Positions 33,708 through 42,239 of a stretch of 58,623 nt of DNA are shown here, piece by piece. The notes beneath the pieces were generated by a model. It worked only from the letters and a program-made list of their open reading frames with translations. It had not been told where the DNA came from and ran no database searches. The translations under genes and the position numbers were made by a program. Origin of the DNA: Ascoidea tarda (nom. inval.) (taxonomy: Eukaryota; Ascomycota; Saccharomycetes; Ascoideales; Ascoideaceae); contig JAKTTS010000028.1 in NCBI GenBank assembly GCA_030560485.1, positions 1 through 58,623 on the forward strand, given 5' to 3'. The stretch's first letter is position 1; every line of letters starts with the position of its first letter.

Positions 33708-34367
33708 GGTGATGATGATGATGGTGATGATGACGATGATGATGAAGAGCAAGAGAATGTTGTTTTTGAATCCAAAAAAATCAATGATATATCTAAAAAT
33801 AATGAAAATAAAAAGGAAAGAAAAAATAGAGAAGAAGGTAGTCAAGATGATGTTAAGTTTCTTCAAGAGAAAACATTAAGACGTAAGACGAACTCATTAA
33901 ATCTGAAATTTGACGACACATATAAAAAAGCATTATTGAAACCTAAATCAGCCTACGAGGTTCTTCAAGAAATGAAACAAAGCACTGTTAAAGGAACAAG
34001 CAGCCTTCCGTTGAACAGACCACCCAGAAGCCGAAGATACCTGAGTCTAGCAAAAGCTCAACAGTTGCAATTTGAATCTACCAGCAGTAACAGTCATGCC
34101 AACAGTAATATAGAAAATAAGGAAAAGAAACGAAGACATTCTTACACAAGCACAAGTGCAAGCAAAAGCATCAGCAAAAACCAAATTGGTTCAACCAAAT
34201 CGCACTCACCACTCAATGAAGCTCTTGGTGAGAGAAATGATGGTGGCAGGGAAAGTGGTGCTGATACTGAGAATAGCAAGCAAGACAATAATGATAGAAC
34301 ACTTGCTGCTGGAGAGATAGCACTGATACAAACACGCAGGAAAAGAAGCAGACCAAACAATCGATAA
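26934..34367 (+). CDS. HIR3: Hir3, HIR histone chaperone subunit (Cabin1 family), two exons
   Basis: Hir3 is the large scaffold of the HIR complex, which deposits H3-H4 outside S phase and represses histone genes. Exon 1 is only the ATG at 26934-26936. The intron is 26937-27026 (donor GTAAGT, branch TACTAAC at 26998-27004, acceptor TTTTAG). Exon 2, 27027-34367, gives a 2447-residue product starting MSNFTALNLSDDEGNSD. Close matches to S. cerevisiae Hir3 run along the protein: EIQIEEAYKIFQ, NLRYLVHRNKG, YINYKHFQPLTLDAI, CSSSGGKFLEMVQ, ESWLLLGQSYGYLVEDDLIW, KKKWHHKPRFKIAKIMF and WKPENERPGKHFVYVYKYI. The conserved part ends near residue 1930. About 500 further residues are mostly acidic and Asn-rich, with a poly-Asp run from GAT repeats, then a basic Ser-rich tail. 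That extension has no S. cerevisiae counterpart that I recall. Confidence 0.95.
26937..27026 (+). other. HIR3 intron, directly after the start codon
   Basis: 90 bases, donor GTAAGT, perfect TACTAAC branch 22 bases before acceptor TTTTAG. The exon before it contains no coding bases other than ATG. Confidence 0.9.
33595..33745. repeat. GAT trinucleotide repeat coding for poly-Asp in HIR3
   Basis: A mostly pure GAT run with GGT and AGT interruptions, inside the acidic C-terminal extension. The complementary strand is open too and reads as Ile- or Ser-rich strings, which are artefacts. Confidence 0.9.
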
Positions 34368-34939
34368 TCGAAGATGCTAGACAGGAAGCTACACCTGGAG
34401 AGTCTGTTTCAGCAAAGTCACCTGTAGTAGACATGGAGGCGTAGGAAGTTCGAGCATTGTGCTGGAGGAAGAGCAGCTCCTGGCACTTGTATAGATGGGC
34501 AGTTTGTAGATAATAGCATCTGAGAAATACAGCTCTTGTAGAAACTACTGGTTTGATCAGTGGACAAAGAACTGGTCAAGGGCTGTGACGACCTCAGGAA
34601 ACAAACCAACAGAAAGCAGTGGACTGAAGGCCTGCCGCTGCTGGCTTTGTTGGCTTTGTTGGCTTTGCTGCCTGTGCTGTACTGGGCTTCTTGTCTGCTG
34701 TTCTTCTTCAGAGTCTCCATTCTCAGAAAACTCTATCGACCTACATAAGCTTTGTGGGCCACTTCGTGATATTTGGCTACTTTTCTCCAGCTGTTCTGAC
34801 CACTTCTTCCTCAACCTCAACCACCATAGCTGTCTTCGAATGTCATCTTGCTATAACTATTGGTTGCATTACTCTACTAGTTTCTTCTGCTGAGTTTCTT
34901 CTTGCCTGTCTTTAATTCGCTGCTTCAAAGTTCGAAGAA
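34368..34939. other. Intergenic region with a GC-richer island
   Basis: 572 bases between HIR3 and the mannosyltransferase gene. It is higher in G+C than the flanking genes, with a 9-base TGGCTTTGT tandem repeat of three copies at 34642-34668. The last 100 bases are T/C-rich on the downstream gene's coding strand. Open frames on both strands are short and repeat-driven. Confidence 0.55.
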
Positions 34940-36970
34940 ATGGAGTTTGCTCGTTCTTCATTTGAGATGATTCAACACAAACTTCAGAGATTGACTCATC
35001 TAAAACTCAGGAACATAATTTTTTTTTCTCTAATACTCTTTTTGATAATTTTTTTTAATATTTTTGAAATAGCTGGTGACGAGGACTATTATATAAAGAA
35101 TATTCAAGCCAGTTCTGATGACTATAATGATACCATCGCTGATTCAATTGACTATTTTAATTCTAATAATTATGATTTTGATAACGAGGATTCAAATAAT
35201 TCAAAATCCTTCTTCTATTTTTTAAACTCTTTCTCTAGTTCTGGTTCTGGTTCTAATTCTAACAAAAATACTGATTATCAAAATAAAGAATCAAAAAAAC
35301 TAGATTATATAATCGAAAGTTATTATCAAAATTCCAAAATCGATTCAGCCCAAGATTCTGATATTGATAATGAACTATCTTTAATAAATCAACAAAAACT
35401 AAAATCTATATCCCTAATCTCTTATTATTACGATAGAACTGGCTTACTAATTGATAAAGTAAATTTGTTTTTTCAAAATGTCTTTAATGCTATAAAATTG
35501 GCTGAACCAACAATTCCTTCCTTAGCTGAAAAGTATAAGGAAAAATGTCCAACCCTTGGTTCTGATCACTCAAGTAAACCTTTATTCACTGAGAATTTCT
35601 TGAAACAATTTGTACAATTAACTCCTCATGAAGTTGAATCTTTAAAAAAGTCTCATTCAACCTTCTTGAAAAACACTCCAAACTCTATCCCAAAGGATTT
35701 AAAATATAGAGGCAGTGGCATAGTTTACGCTGGTGGTGGGAAATTTAATTGGTTAGCCTTATTATCCATCAAATCCTTAAGAAGATTGGGTTCCAAATTA
35801 CCTGTTGAAATCTTGATTCCAACTCTCGATGATTACGAAATTGAACTATGTACTCAGACCTTTCCTGCTTACAATGCAAGATGTATTTATCTACCTGAAG
35901 TATTAGGTCAAAAGGTTACAAAAAACTTTCAATTTAAAGGTTATCAATATAAAATTCTAGCTATATTGGCTTCATCTTTTGAGAAAATTTTATTACTAGA
36001 CGCTGATAATATACCTGCAATTAATCCAGATTATTTGTTTAAAACTGATCCTTTCATCTCAAATGGATTAGTGACTTGGCCAGATTTTTGGAGAAGAACA
36101 ACTTCTCCGTATTTTTACGACGTTGCTCAAATTAAATTAGGCAAAAGAGTTAGATATGGCTACACAACTTATGGGATTCACGACCCAGGTATTGGAGCTA
36201 AAGATGAACAAGATCTTGCAGAAGTGCCCTTACATGATAGAGAAGGCTCAATTCCTGATTCATCCACTGAATCAGGTCAATTGATGGTCAATAAGAAAAC
36301 ACATTTCAAAATGTTACTATTATCACTTTATTATAACTCGTATGGCCCAGATTATTTTTACCCTTTATTATCTCAAGGTAGTATGGGAGAAGGAGATAAG
36401 GATACCTTTTTAGCTGCAGCGGTTAAAACTGGATCAAAATTTTACCAAGTCAATAAATTTGTTGGGGTTCTTGGTTATGATAACGATGGAACATTTCAAG
36501 GAACTTCAATGATTCAATCTGATCCAGTTGAAGACTATAGGGTGTTTAATAAAAATGATAAGATTCTTAAATTTATTAATGGCGATAAACAAATTTTTTA
36601 CGAATCATATGAGGAGGCAAACAAAGCGTTGAAATTAAAATTACAAGAGACTAATAGTAAAGAAGAAATGGTTTTAAAACCTGCAGATCTCAAAATATTG
36701 TTTGTTCATTCAAATTATCCTAAATTAAATCCGGCATTATTGAAAAAAAATAAAAGTCTACTTGATAAAAATGATAAAAGACATCGACATTATGGCAGAA
36801 ATGATATTGAAGGATATGATTTAGAGTTGAAAATTTGGGAAGATATGAAATACTTTATCTGTAAATTAAAAATACAAATTAAAGCGTTTGAAGGAATGGG
36901 AACAGATGAGCTTTGTAAAGAACTTGATGAACAAATTGAGTTTTTGAAGAGTACTACAATAGAAACTTGA
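34940..36970 (+). CDS. Golgi alpha-1,2-mannosyltransferase of the Mnn2/Mnn5 type
   Basis: Adds alpha-1,2-mannose branches to the outer chain of N-glycans in the Golgi. 676 residues: a short cytosolic tail, one membrane anchor at about 27-45 (IIFFSLILFLIIFFNIFEI), and a Ser/Asn-rich stem to about 240. The catalytic domain follows: GSGIVYAGGGKFNWLALLSI, then RRLGSKLPVEILIP, FKGYQYKILAILAS and LLLDADNIPAINPDYLF, where DAD (near 354-356) is the metal-binding DxD. SSTESGQLMVNKK and QGSMGEGDKDTFLAA are also typical of the family. Which Mnn2/Mnn5 paralog it is cannot be told. Confidence 0.9.
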   Translation: MEFARSSFEMIQHKLQRLTHLKLRNIIFFSLILFLIIFFNIFEIAGDEDYYIKNIQASSDDYNDTIADSIDYFNSNNYDFDNEDSNNSKSFFYFLNSFSSSGSGSNSNKNTDYQNKESKKLDYIIESYYQNSKIDSAQDSDIDNELSLINQQKLKSISLISYYYDRTGLLIDKVNLFFQNVFNAIKLAEPTIPSLAEKYKEKCPTLGSDHSSKPLFTENFLKQFVQLTPHEVESLKKSHSTFLKNTPNSIPKDLKYRGSGIVYAGGGKFNWLALLSIKSLRRLGSKLPVEILIPTLDDYEIELCTQTFPAYNARCIYLPEVLGQKVTKNFQFKGYQYKILAILASSFEKILLLDADNIPAINPDYLFKTDPFISNGLVTWPDFWRRTTSPYFYDVAQIKLGKRVRYGYTTYGIHDPGIGAKDEQDLAEVPLHDREGSIPDSSTESGQLMVNKKTHFKMLLLSLYYNSYGPDYFYPLLSQGSMGEGDKDTFLAAAVKTGSKFYQVNKFVGVLGYDNDGTFQGTSMIQSDPVEDYRVFNKNDKILKFINGDKQIFYESYEEANKALKLKLQETNSKEEMVLKPADLKILFVHSNYPKLNPALLKKNKSLLDKNDKRHRHYGRNDIEGYDLELKIWEDMKYFICKLKIQIKAFEGMGTDELCKELDEQIEFLKSTTIET

Positions 36971-37402
36971 AATGTTGGTGTAAAGAGTTTTAGTTTGTCT
37001 TTTGTCGCTAGAAAATATTTTTTTTCGCTTTTTACTTTTTGTTTTTGCTTTTTGCTTTTTTTGTTTTTGTTTTTATTTTTTTTTGTTTGGGTTATTAGTA
37101 AAATTTAAGAAAAGAGTGAGCCAAACATTAAAAGGTATTGAATAAATAGGTAATGTTGATTGATTGTATACTATATAAGGAGTAATTATATAAAAAATAG
37201 TTTAAGCATCATTATATCGTTATCTTGTTGTAATATATAAGGTTATGAGTTAAAGTTGATGATCTCCAATTTATAATTTATAATTTATAATTTGAGATTT
37301 ACTTTCAATTTGAAATTTACTTTCAACTTGAATTGACTTCATTTTGAATAATTGATAGATTATAATAGGATGGTTATAATAGGAAGATCATAATTTTGAT
37401 AA
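36971..37402. other. Convergent 3' region with AT repeats
   Basis: Lies between two converging genes. It has long T runs after the mannosyltransferase stop and an AATTTATAATTTATAATT-type repeat at about 37268-37297. This is consistent with two overlapping terminators. Confidence 0.55.
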
Positions 37403-38260
37403 TTAAGCAGCAGAACCAGAAATGAAGAACCATTTGTCAATGGAAGCATCAATTTTGGCATCGGGTAATGGATGAGCAGCACGAATTTGAGGAGTTGAGA
37501 TGTAAGAGGCAGATTTGGTTAAAGTGGTATTAGATAAGTTGATTTTATCTGGGGCAATGGAACCATTGATCAAATTTTGCCATGCCAAGTTACATTCATC
37601 AATGACATCTTGAGCATACTTTTTGTTTTTAGCTTCACCACTGAAAGCAAATTGATTTTCAGGTTTTCCATCAGGGATTTTGTAAATTCTGAACCATTCG
37701 TTAGTGGCTCTCAATAAACCAGGTAAATGTCTTTCAACATCTTCAATGTCATTTAATTTTGAGGCCAATGGATCGTTGATATCGATGGCAATAATTTTCC
37801 AATCGGTTTCACCTTCATCTAATAAAGCCATAACACCCAAGACTTTGACTTGTTTGACTTGACCAGTGTAGCCGATAGTTTCACCGATTTCCAAGACATC
37901 TAATGGATCATTATCACCTTTAGCTTTGGTTTCAGGGTGGGTAGCATTTGGGTTTTCCCAAGTTTGAGGGAAAGCACCATAGTTGTGTATATAACCATGG
38001 TGAGGGAAACAGTTTCTAACGAATCTTAACTTGCCCTTTTTGGTGTCTTGCAAAATTGGATTGAAAGGTAATTCCTTTGTGATTTCTAATTTGGCGTTGG
38101 ACCATCTTGGAATTTCGACAACCATGTTGTAGATTTTCTTTGAAGCATCAGCGTACAATGGGATATCGTGGAATGGAGAAACAACCTTGCCATCATCTTC
38201 AATGTAGACTTTATAATCCAAGGTGTTTTTAGCACCAAGTTGACGAATACTGTAAACCAT
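37403..38260 (-). CDS. IPP1: Cytosolic inorganic pyrophosphatase
   Basis: Hydrolyses pyrophosphate to two phosphates, pulling biosynthetic reactions forward; essential in yeast. 285 residues, close to the family length of 286-287. Metal-binding acidic residues are in [12 protein letters not shown] (D116, D118, D121), with [19 protein letters not shown] before it and [17 protein letters not shown] after it. The start ATG at 38260 gives the expected [20 protein letters not shown]. No presequence, so the cytosolic enzyme rather than the mitochondrial one. It is convergent with the mannosyltransferase gene. A long open frame upstream that continues past the start has a GTG initiator and no family, and is the promoter. 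Confidence 0.97.
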   Translation of the reverse strand: MVYSIRQLGAKNTLDYKVYIEDDGKVVSPFHDIPLYADASKKIYNMVVEIPRWSNAKLEITKELPFNPILQDTKKGKLRFVRNCFPHHGYIHNYGAFPQTWENPNATHPETKAKGDNDPLDVLEIGETIGYTGQVKQVKVLGVMALLDEGETDWKIIAIDINDPLASKLNDIEDVERHLPGLLRATNEWFRIYKIPDGKPENQFAFSGEAKNKKYAQDVIDECNLAWQNLINGSIAPDKINLSNTTLTKSASYISTPQIRAAHPLPDAKIDASIDKWFFISGSAA

Positions 38261-38974
38261 TTTTATAGAATGAAAAATGAGTCAAAATGTAAAACAATAT
38301 ATACCAATTGAAAGACAATAGAGAGCAAATATCGGACAACAAAACTGAAGATAGCTAAGCTGCAGACGAATTGAGTAGATTCAGTAAGGAACCAGAAATA
38401 AAGAAGCAAAGAAATCACAAGAGGAAAAAAAACAAGAGGAATTGAAATAGATTTATATTCAACACCAAATAGCGGGCGATGGTTGGATGATTGGAAGAAA
38501 GGAAATTTTGTCCTGGTGTGGCTCAAAATGGTAATAAACAGCCAAAATTCCAGCGTTGCGAAATTGTCAACGTGGCAAATTTCTTCGCGGTCCCAGGCTG
38601 GAGATTCAAGATTTTCGCAGATTTCTCCGACCCGCTCAAAACAGCTACCACTCCATTGCACGTGAAATGGAGCAGCAGTGCCACACCACTGGTTTGAGTT
38701 GATGCATGTGGCCGCGGCACAATGTCTATCCACAGCCATGGTTGCTAATTGCCGACTTGCGCAATCGGTGGAAGATACAAAAGTGCCCGAAGCCACTCCT
38801 GACACAAAAAAGGTATTGTTTGTGATATGTCAAAATTGATTTCATTATGTTAATACAAAATCTAATAATCAATTAACATGTGCAATACTAACAATGCTGG
38901 ATGCTTCAATTTTATTCATAAAACCAGCTTAGAATACTGTAAATATCAAATCGACAGAGAGTAGAAAAAGCAGG
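38261..38974. other. Upstream region of IPP1 with a GC-richer patch
   Basis: Divergent spacer between IPP1 and the small gene at 38975. About 38550-38790 is GC-richer. It includes CGTGGCAAA at 38571-38579, one base from the yeast proteasome-type element GGTGGCAAA; with no proteasome gene adjacent this may be chance. Confidence 0.45.
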
Positions 38975-39328
38975 ATGAAGGACAGCCTTTTACTTTTGCC
39001 ACAAACTTTGGCGTTTCTAGTAACAGATGGTAACTATATAAATCCTTCAAATTCAAACGATAGAATCATCAACCCACTTAAATCTTTTCCAGCGGTCAAA
39101 ATGGAACCAAAAGAATATGATGAAGAATTGTTGAACTCTCCAATAGATATTGAGCCATATTTTTCTGTTTGCAACCTGGTTTTGGCAGTTAGTATTTATG
39201 AAGCAGAACGCTTTTATATCTCCCAAAGTGATAACGTTTCAATTTTAAATGCATTTAACTTTGTTATTGATGTACCTAAATTTTACAGATCCAGGAGAGA
39301 AACTGAAGTAAAATGGTATCATATTTAA
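38975..39328 (+). CDS. Unknown small protein, 117 residues
   Basis: Starts at an ATG (38975) and reads as a normal, non-repetitive protein: DSLLLLPQTLAFLVTDGNY, then FPAVKMEPKEYDEELLNSPI, then PYFSVCNLVLAVSIYEAERF and FVIDVPKFYRSRRETEVKWY. Composition is unlike the AT-driven random frames around it. It has no signal peptide or clear membrane segment. I cannot name a family. It might be a short soluble protein or one exon of a spliced gene; I saw no good donor before the stop. Confidence 0.5.
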   Translation: MKDSLLLLPQTLAFLVTDGNYINPSNSNDRIINPLKSFPAVKMEPKEYDEELLNSPIDIEPYFSVCNLVLAVSIYEAERFYISQSDNVSILNAFNFVIDVPKFYRSRRETEVKWYHI

Positions 39329-39665
39329 TGACGTAGCAGCATTTCGAATACGAATATAAACTTGCAAATTTTCTATTGTTCTGCTGCTAGGTTTATGAAG
39401 GATTGCGGTCAAATAGAAGTGGAAGGCTTATATAGTGTGTACTAGCAGGAGAACAATAAAAACCACAGCTCTGGCATTATGCAATCCAAGGCAGATCTAC
39501 AGTGGGATGCATCAGGTTATATCATCCTTCACGATGATGCATTTCTCATGATTTCTCTCAGTGATTTTTGACGTGACGCACTTTGATTTTGTCCCAGCGT
39601 TTTTCGTTTAGAGGTCGACCAATTGGCCCGCGTTCCACACTTTCAACAATTTTCACCACTTTCCG

Positions 39666-40497
39666 ATGTTTCCTTACTTCGACCACCTCTCACTGATATC
39701 TCTCAACATGCCCATACAATTACTCAAGTAGGTGTACTTACTTTGTTGGAAAATCTATCTATAAACTCAAGGTCATTTAATACATCACCTCATACTGTTA
39801 TATTTTATTAATTATTAATCATCAACTAGCTAGACTTTATTGTTCCTTTACGGTCTCGAAACGAAACCAAATAACCTTATTAACAATTCAATTGACGAAA
39901 ATGTTTTAATCACTTTAATTAAGCTATTGGCACTAATTACACTATTTTCACCAATAATTTCGATATTTTTTGATCTGTGTTCAATCTTAATTTCTATCTG
40001 AACATATTTGCTTTTAATTGTGTAGAACAAAATGGAACATTCGGATTTGCTTTTTGACTTATTATCCATTAATCGACCATGAATCATGATTCATGATCGA
40101 TTTATAATTTCTAAAAAAATTATAATAATTATTATCGAGTTTAACTTGAGCAGTTTAACCTTGAATATTATGAATATTATGAATATTATGAATATCATAA
40201 ATATTTTGGATATCATGGATATCATGGATAGTTTTAATTGTTTTCAAGTGCTTTGTTCTTGTTACTAATCATTTCACCAATTTCAGTCATTTTGGTTTCA
40301 ATTTATGGTATTACATTAGCAAATTTCTAACAAAATCGGATTCATTCAACAACTCGTTCCACAACTCAAAATTTATTGTCCAATTCCTTGCATTATTCTT
40401 CCTGCTCACTATCCCTTTAATTCAATATAAATATGAGCTAATTCCTGAACTTTTTTCTATTAAATTTATTGTTTTTTTCTTATTATTCTTAACATAA
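39666..40497 (+). CDS. Possible spliced small membrane protein, 90 residues
   Basis: Tentative. Exon 1 39666-39727 (starting ATG at 39666, with a second in-frame ATG at 39708) ends at a GTAGGT donor, the same donor form as in RPN10. The acceptor ACCAATTTCAG ending at 40286 follows TTACTAAT at 40262-40269. Exon 2 is 40287-40497. Both sides are phase 2, so the frame joins and continues GFNLWYYISKFLTK and then two hydrophobic stretches (FIVQFLALFFLLTIPLI and FIVFFLLFLT). The intron would be 559 bases, long for this window, and would enclose an antisense ORF. Hydrophobic frames arise easily in T-rich DNA, so confidence is low. Confidence 0.22.
39848..40087 (-). CDS. Possible small protein, 79 residues
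   Basis: ATG start at 40087, inside the palindrome described separately. The product (for example SILFYTIKSKYVQIEIKIEH and NSLIKVIKTFSSIELLIRLF) looks like a small alpha/beta protein rather than a low-complexity string. No family recognised. It conflicts with the tentative plus-strand spliced gene; at most one of the two is likely to be real. Confidence 0.35.
   Translation of the reverse strand: MIHGRLMDNKSKSKSECSILFYTIKSKYVQIEIKIEHRSKNIEIIGENSVISANSLIKVIKTFSSIELLIRLFGFVSRP
40071..40102. repeat. 32-bp near-perfect palindrome
   Basis: The central 18 bases, CATGAATCATGATTCATG at 40078-40095, are a perfect inverted repeat. Seven-base arms on each side (AATCGAC and ATCGATT) extend it with one mismatched pair. 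It includes ATGATTCAT, near the TGACTCA core bound by Gcn4-type bZIP factors. Confidence 0.85.
40162..40197. repeat. 9-bp tandem repeat (TGAATATTA)
   Basis: Four copies of TGAATATTA, the last with changes, in an AT-rich non-coding stretch. Confidence 0.8.
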
Positions 40498-40665
40498 TTT
40501 ATATAATACTCTAATTAATCAGTATTAATACATTACCTGAATAACAACTAATCATCAGCTATTCAAACTATTCTATAATATTAATAGTTTCACTATTTCA
40601 ATTCAATTCAATTCAATTCATATCATATCCATTAATTGCTCTTAATCATTAACTAATCAATTAAA

Positions 40666-41547
40666 ATGGCTTTCATTGTAAGAGATAATGATGCTATCGA
40701 AATCAATGAACCAATTGGTTTGGATATGCACATCACTGAAGAAGGTTCAAATTGGTTATGGGCTGCTTTTTCCTTATTTACCTTTGTTTCTTTAATTTAT
40801 GCTGCTTTATACATTAAAAATCATTTCAAAAAGGATTCGCCAAAACCTTTCTTAATCATCGCTCCCTTATTATCGAGTTTAATTTTAGCTTACACCTACT
40901 TCACAATGGCTTCAAACTTGGGTTGGACTGATATCCAAGCCCAATTTAATCACACTACCGTTGATGACTCCTCAGTTACTCCAGGTATTAGACAAATCTT
41001 TTACTCAAAATGGGTTGGTTATTTCTTAGCTTGGCCAACTGTCTTATACTCCTTTGAATTATTATCTTATCCATCTATAAAAAGTTTCAAAAATGTTACT
41101 TCTTTATTATTTGAATTGTTAATGACTCAAATCTTTGTCCTCTCATTATTAATCTCATCCTTAATTAAATCTTCTTATAAATGGGGTTACTTCACATTTG
41201 GTACTTTCTCTTTATTATTAGCTATCTTTACTTTGGCTCATAGATTAATCACAATTCAAAAGCAAAACAAAAACGTCTTGTGTGTTTTCTCTTTCTTGGC
41301 TTTATTATGGATTTTATACCCAATTGCTTTCGGTCTTTCAGAGGGTGGTAATGTCATCGAACCAGATTCTGAAACTGCCTTTTATGGTGTCTTAGTTGTT
41401 CTTCAATTTATTGTTGTTCCAGTTATCTTATCCTTTATTCACAAGAAACAATCGAAAGAAAACAAAGTTGAAAACACAACCGGAAAAGAGTATGACGACT
41501 CTGAAGTCAGAAACTCAGGTGAAACTCTTCCAAATGAAGTTGCCTAA
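40666..41547 (+). CDS. Hsp30/Mrh1/Yro2-type seven-helix membrane protein (opsin-related)
   Basis: Plasma-membrane stress protein related to microbial rhodopsins; Hsp30 restrains the proton ATPase Pma1 in S. cerevisiae, while Mrh1 and Yro2 are less clear. 293 residues with seven hydrophobic segments from about 30 to 260 and a charged C-terminal tail. Family sequences include WLWAAFSLFTFVSLIYAAL, the TYFTMASNLGW turn, FYSKWVGYFLAWPTVL and GLSEGGNVIEPDSETAFYGV. The last helix lacks the Lys that holds retinal in true rhodopsins (VLVVLQFIVVPV), as in the Hsp30 group, so it should not be a light sensor. The start is the first ATG after a CAATT-rich leader. Even codon use and few rare codons suggest high expression. 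Confidence 0.9.
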   Translation: MAFIVRDNDAIEINEPIGLDMHITEEGSNWLWAAFSLFTFVSLIYAALYIKNHFKKDSPKPFLIIAPLLSSLILAYTYFTMASNLGWTDIQAQFNHTTVDDSSVTPGIRQIFYSKWVGYFLAWPTVLYSFELLSYPSIKSFKNVTSLLFELLMTQIFVLSLLISSLIKSSYKWGYFTFGTFSLLLAIFTLAHRLITIQKQNKNVLCVFSFLALLWILYPIAFGLSEGGNVIEPDSETAFYGVLVVLQFIVVPVILSFIHKKQSKENKVENTTGKEYDDSEVRNSGETLPNEVA

Positions 41548-42239
41548 TTAACAAACTAATTTTTTAACTGTTAACTTTTTTAACTTGTTTCCATTTTTCA
41601 CCTTTTTTTTGCGATTTCAATTTTTATCTAAATTCCAATCTTAATATTACGAATTAATGTTTTTAGTTATTCCTTACCCTCCTCTCTCTGTCTCTCTCTT
41701 TCTTTTTGTTTTTGTTATTAATTTGGCGGATATTTTCCGACGGTGGCTAACCTCTTTTAATAGAGTTGATTTTTTATTCTTTAATTTTTAATTTTTAATT
41801 TTCAATCTTTTATATCGTATTTCTATTTTCTTGTTTTTAACGAATTTCCTTAAACAGTAATAAATAGTGCCTTGAATATAGAAAAATTTAAACTACCCAT
41901 CAATTAACTACCTATTGAACTAAAAAAAAGCCCTACAAACATCATATTCAAAATGATCAATAACCCAATAATGATAAAAGGTAACTTGATGAATATAATT
42001 AATAGCAAACTTATATTGTTATTGAGCATTTATAATTGACCTTTTAACAATATTGGTTGAAAGAAATTAACTTTAGGGTTCAATGCGATATTTGCTTAGT
42101 AACTGCAGAAATCTATATTATTGATGCAAACCATATACAAGACTTTCCGATATCCGTTGCGCGGATTTTATGAGAAAACTTTTGAATTTCACTTATAATC
42201 TGATTGTTATAAAAATATAAAAATGCTGATGACAAGGAA
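41548..42239. other. Intergenic region, AT-rich
   Basis: Between the Hsp30-like gene and SLM5, same direction. T-rich just after the stop. A short CT dinucleotide run lies near 41692-41702. I see no RNA gene or conserved small frame. Confidence 0.5.

Larger units (their letters stand above)
39329..40665. other. 1.3 kb region with uncertain small genes and repeats
   Basis: Between the small gene at 38975 and the Hsp30-like gene. It contains a possible minus-strand ORF (39848-40087), a possible spliced plus-strand gene across it (39666-40497), a 32-base palindrome (40071-40102), a 9-base tandem repeat (40162-40197), and CAATT repeats near 40600-40620 in the leader of the next gene. Confidence 0.5.

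Noticed and set aside
33525-33866. Ile-rich and Ser-rich open frames antisense to HIR3
   Set aside because: They are the reverse reading of the GAT repeat and not genes.
38263-38805. 180-codon open frame on the minus strand running into the IPP1 start
   Set aside because: It begins with GTG, has no family, and covers the IPP1 promoter; it is an accident of a GC-richer patch.
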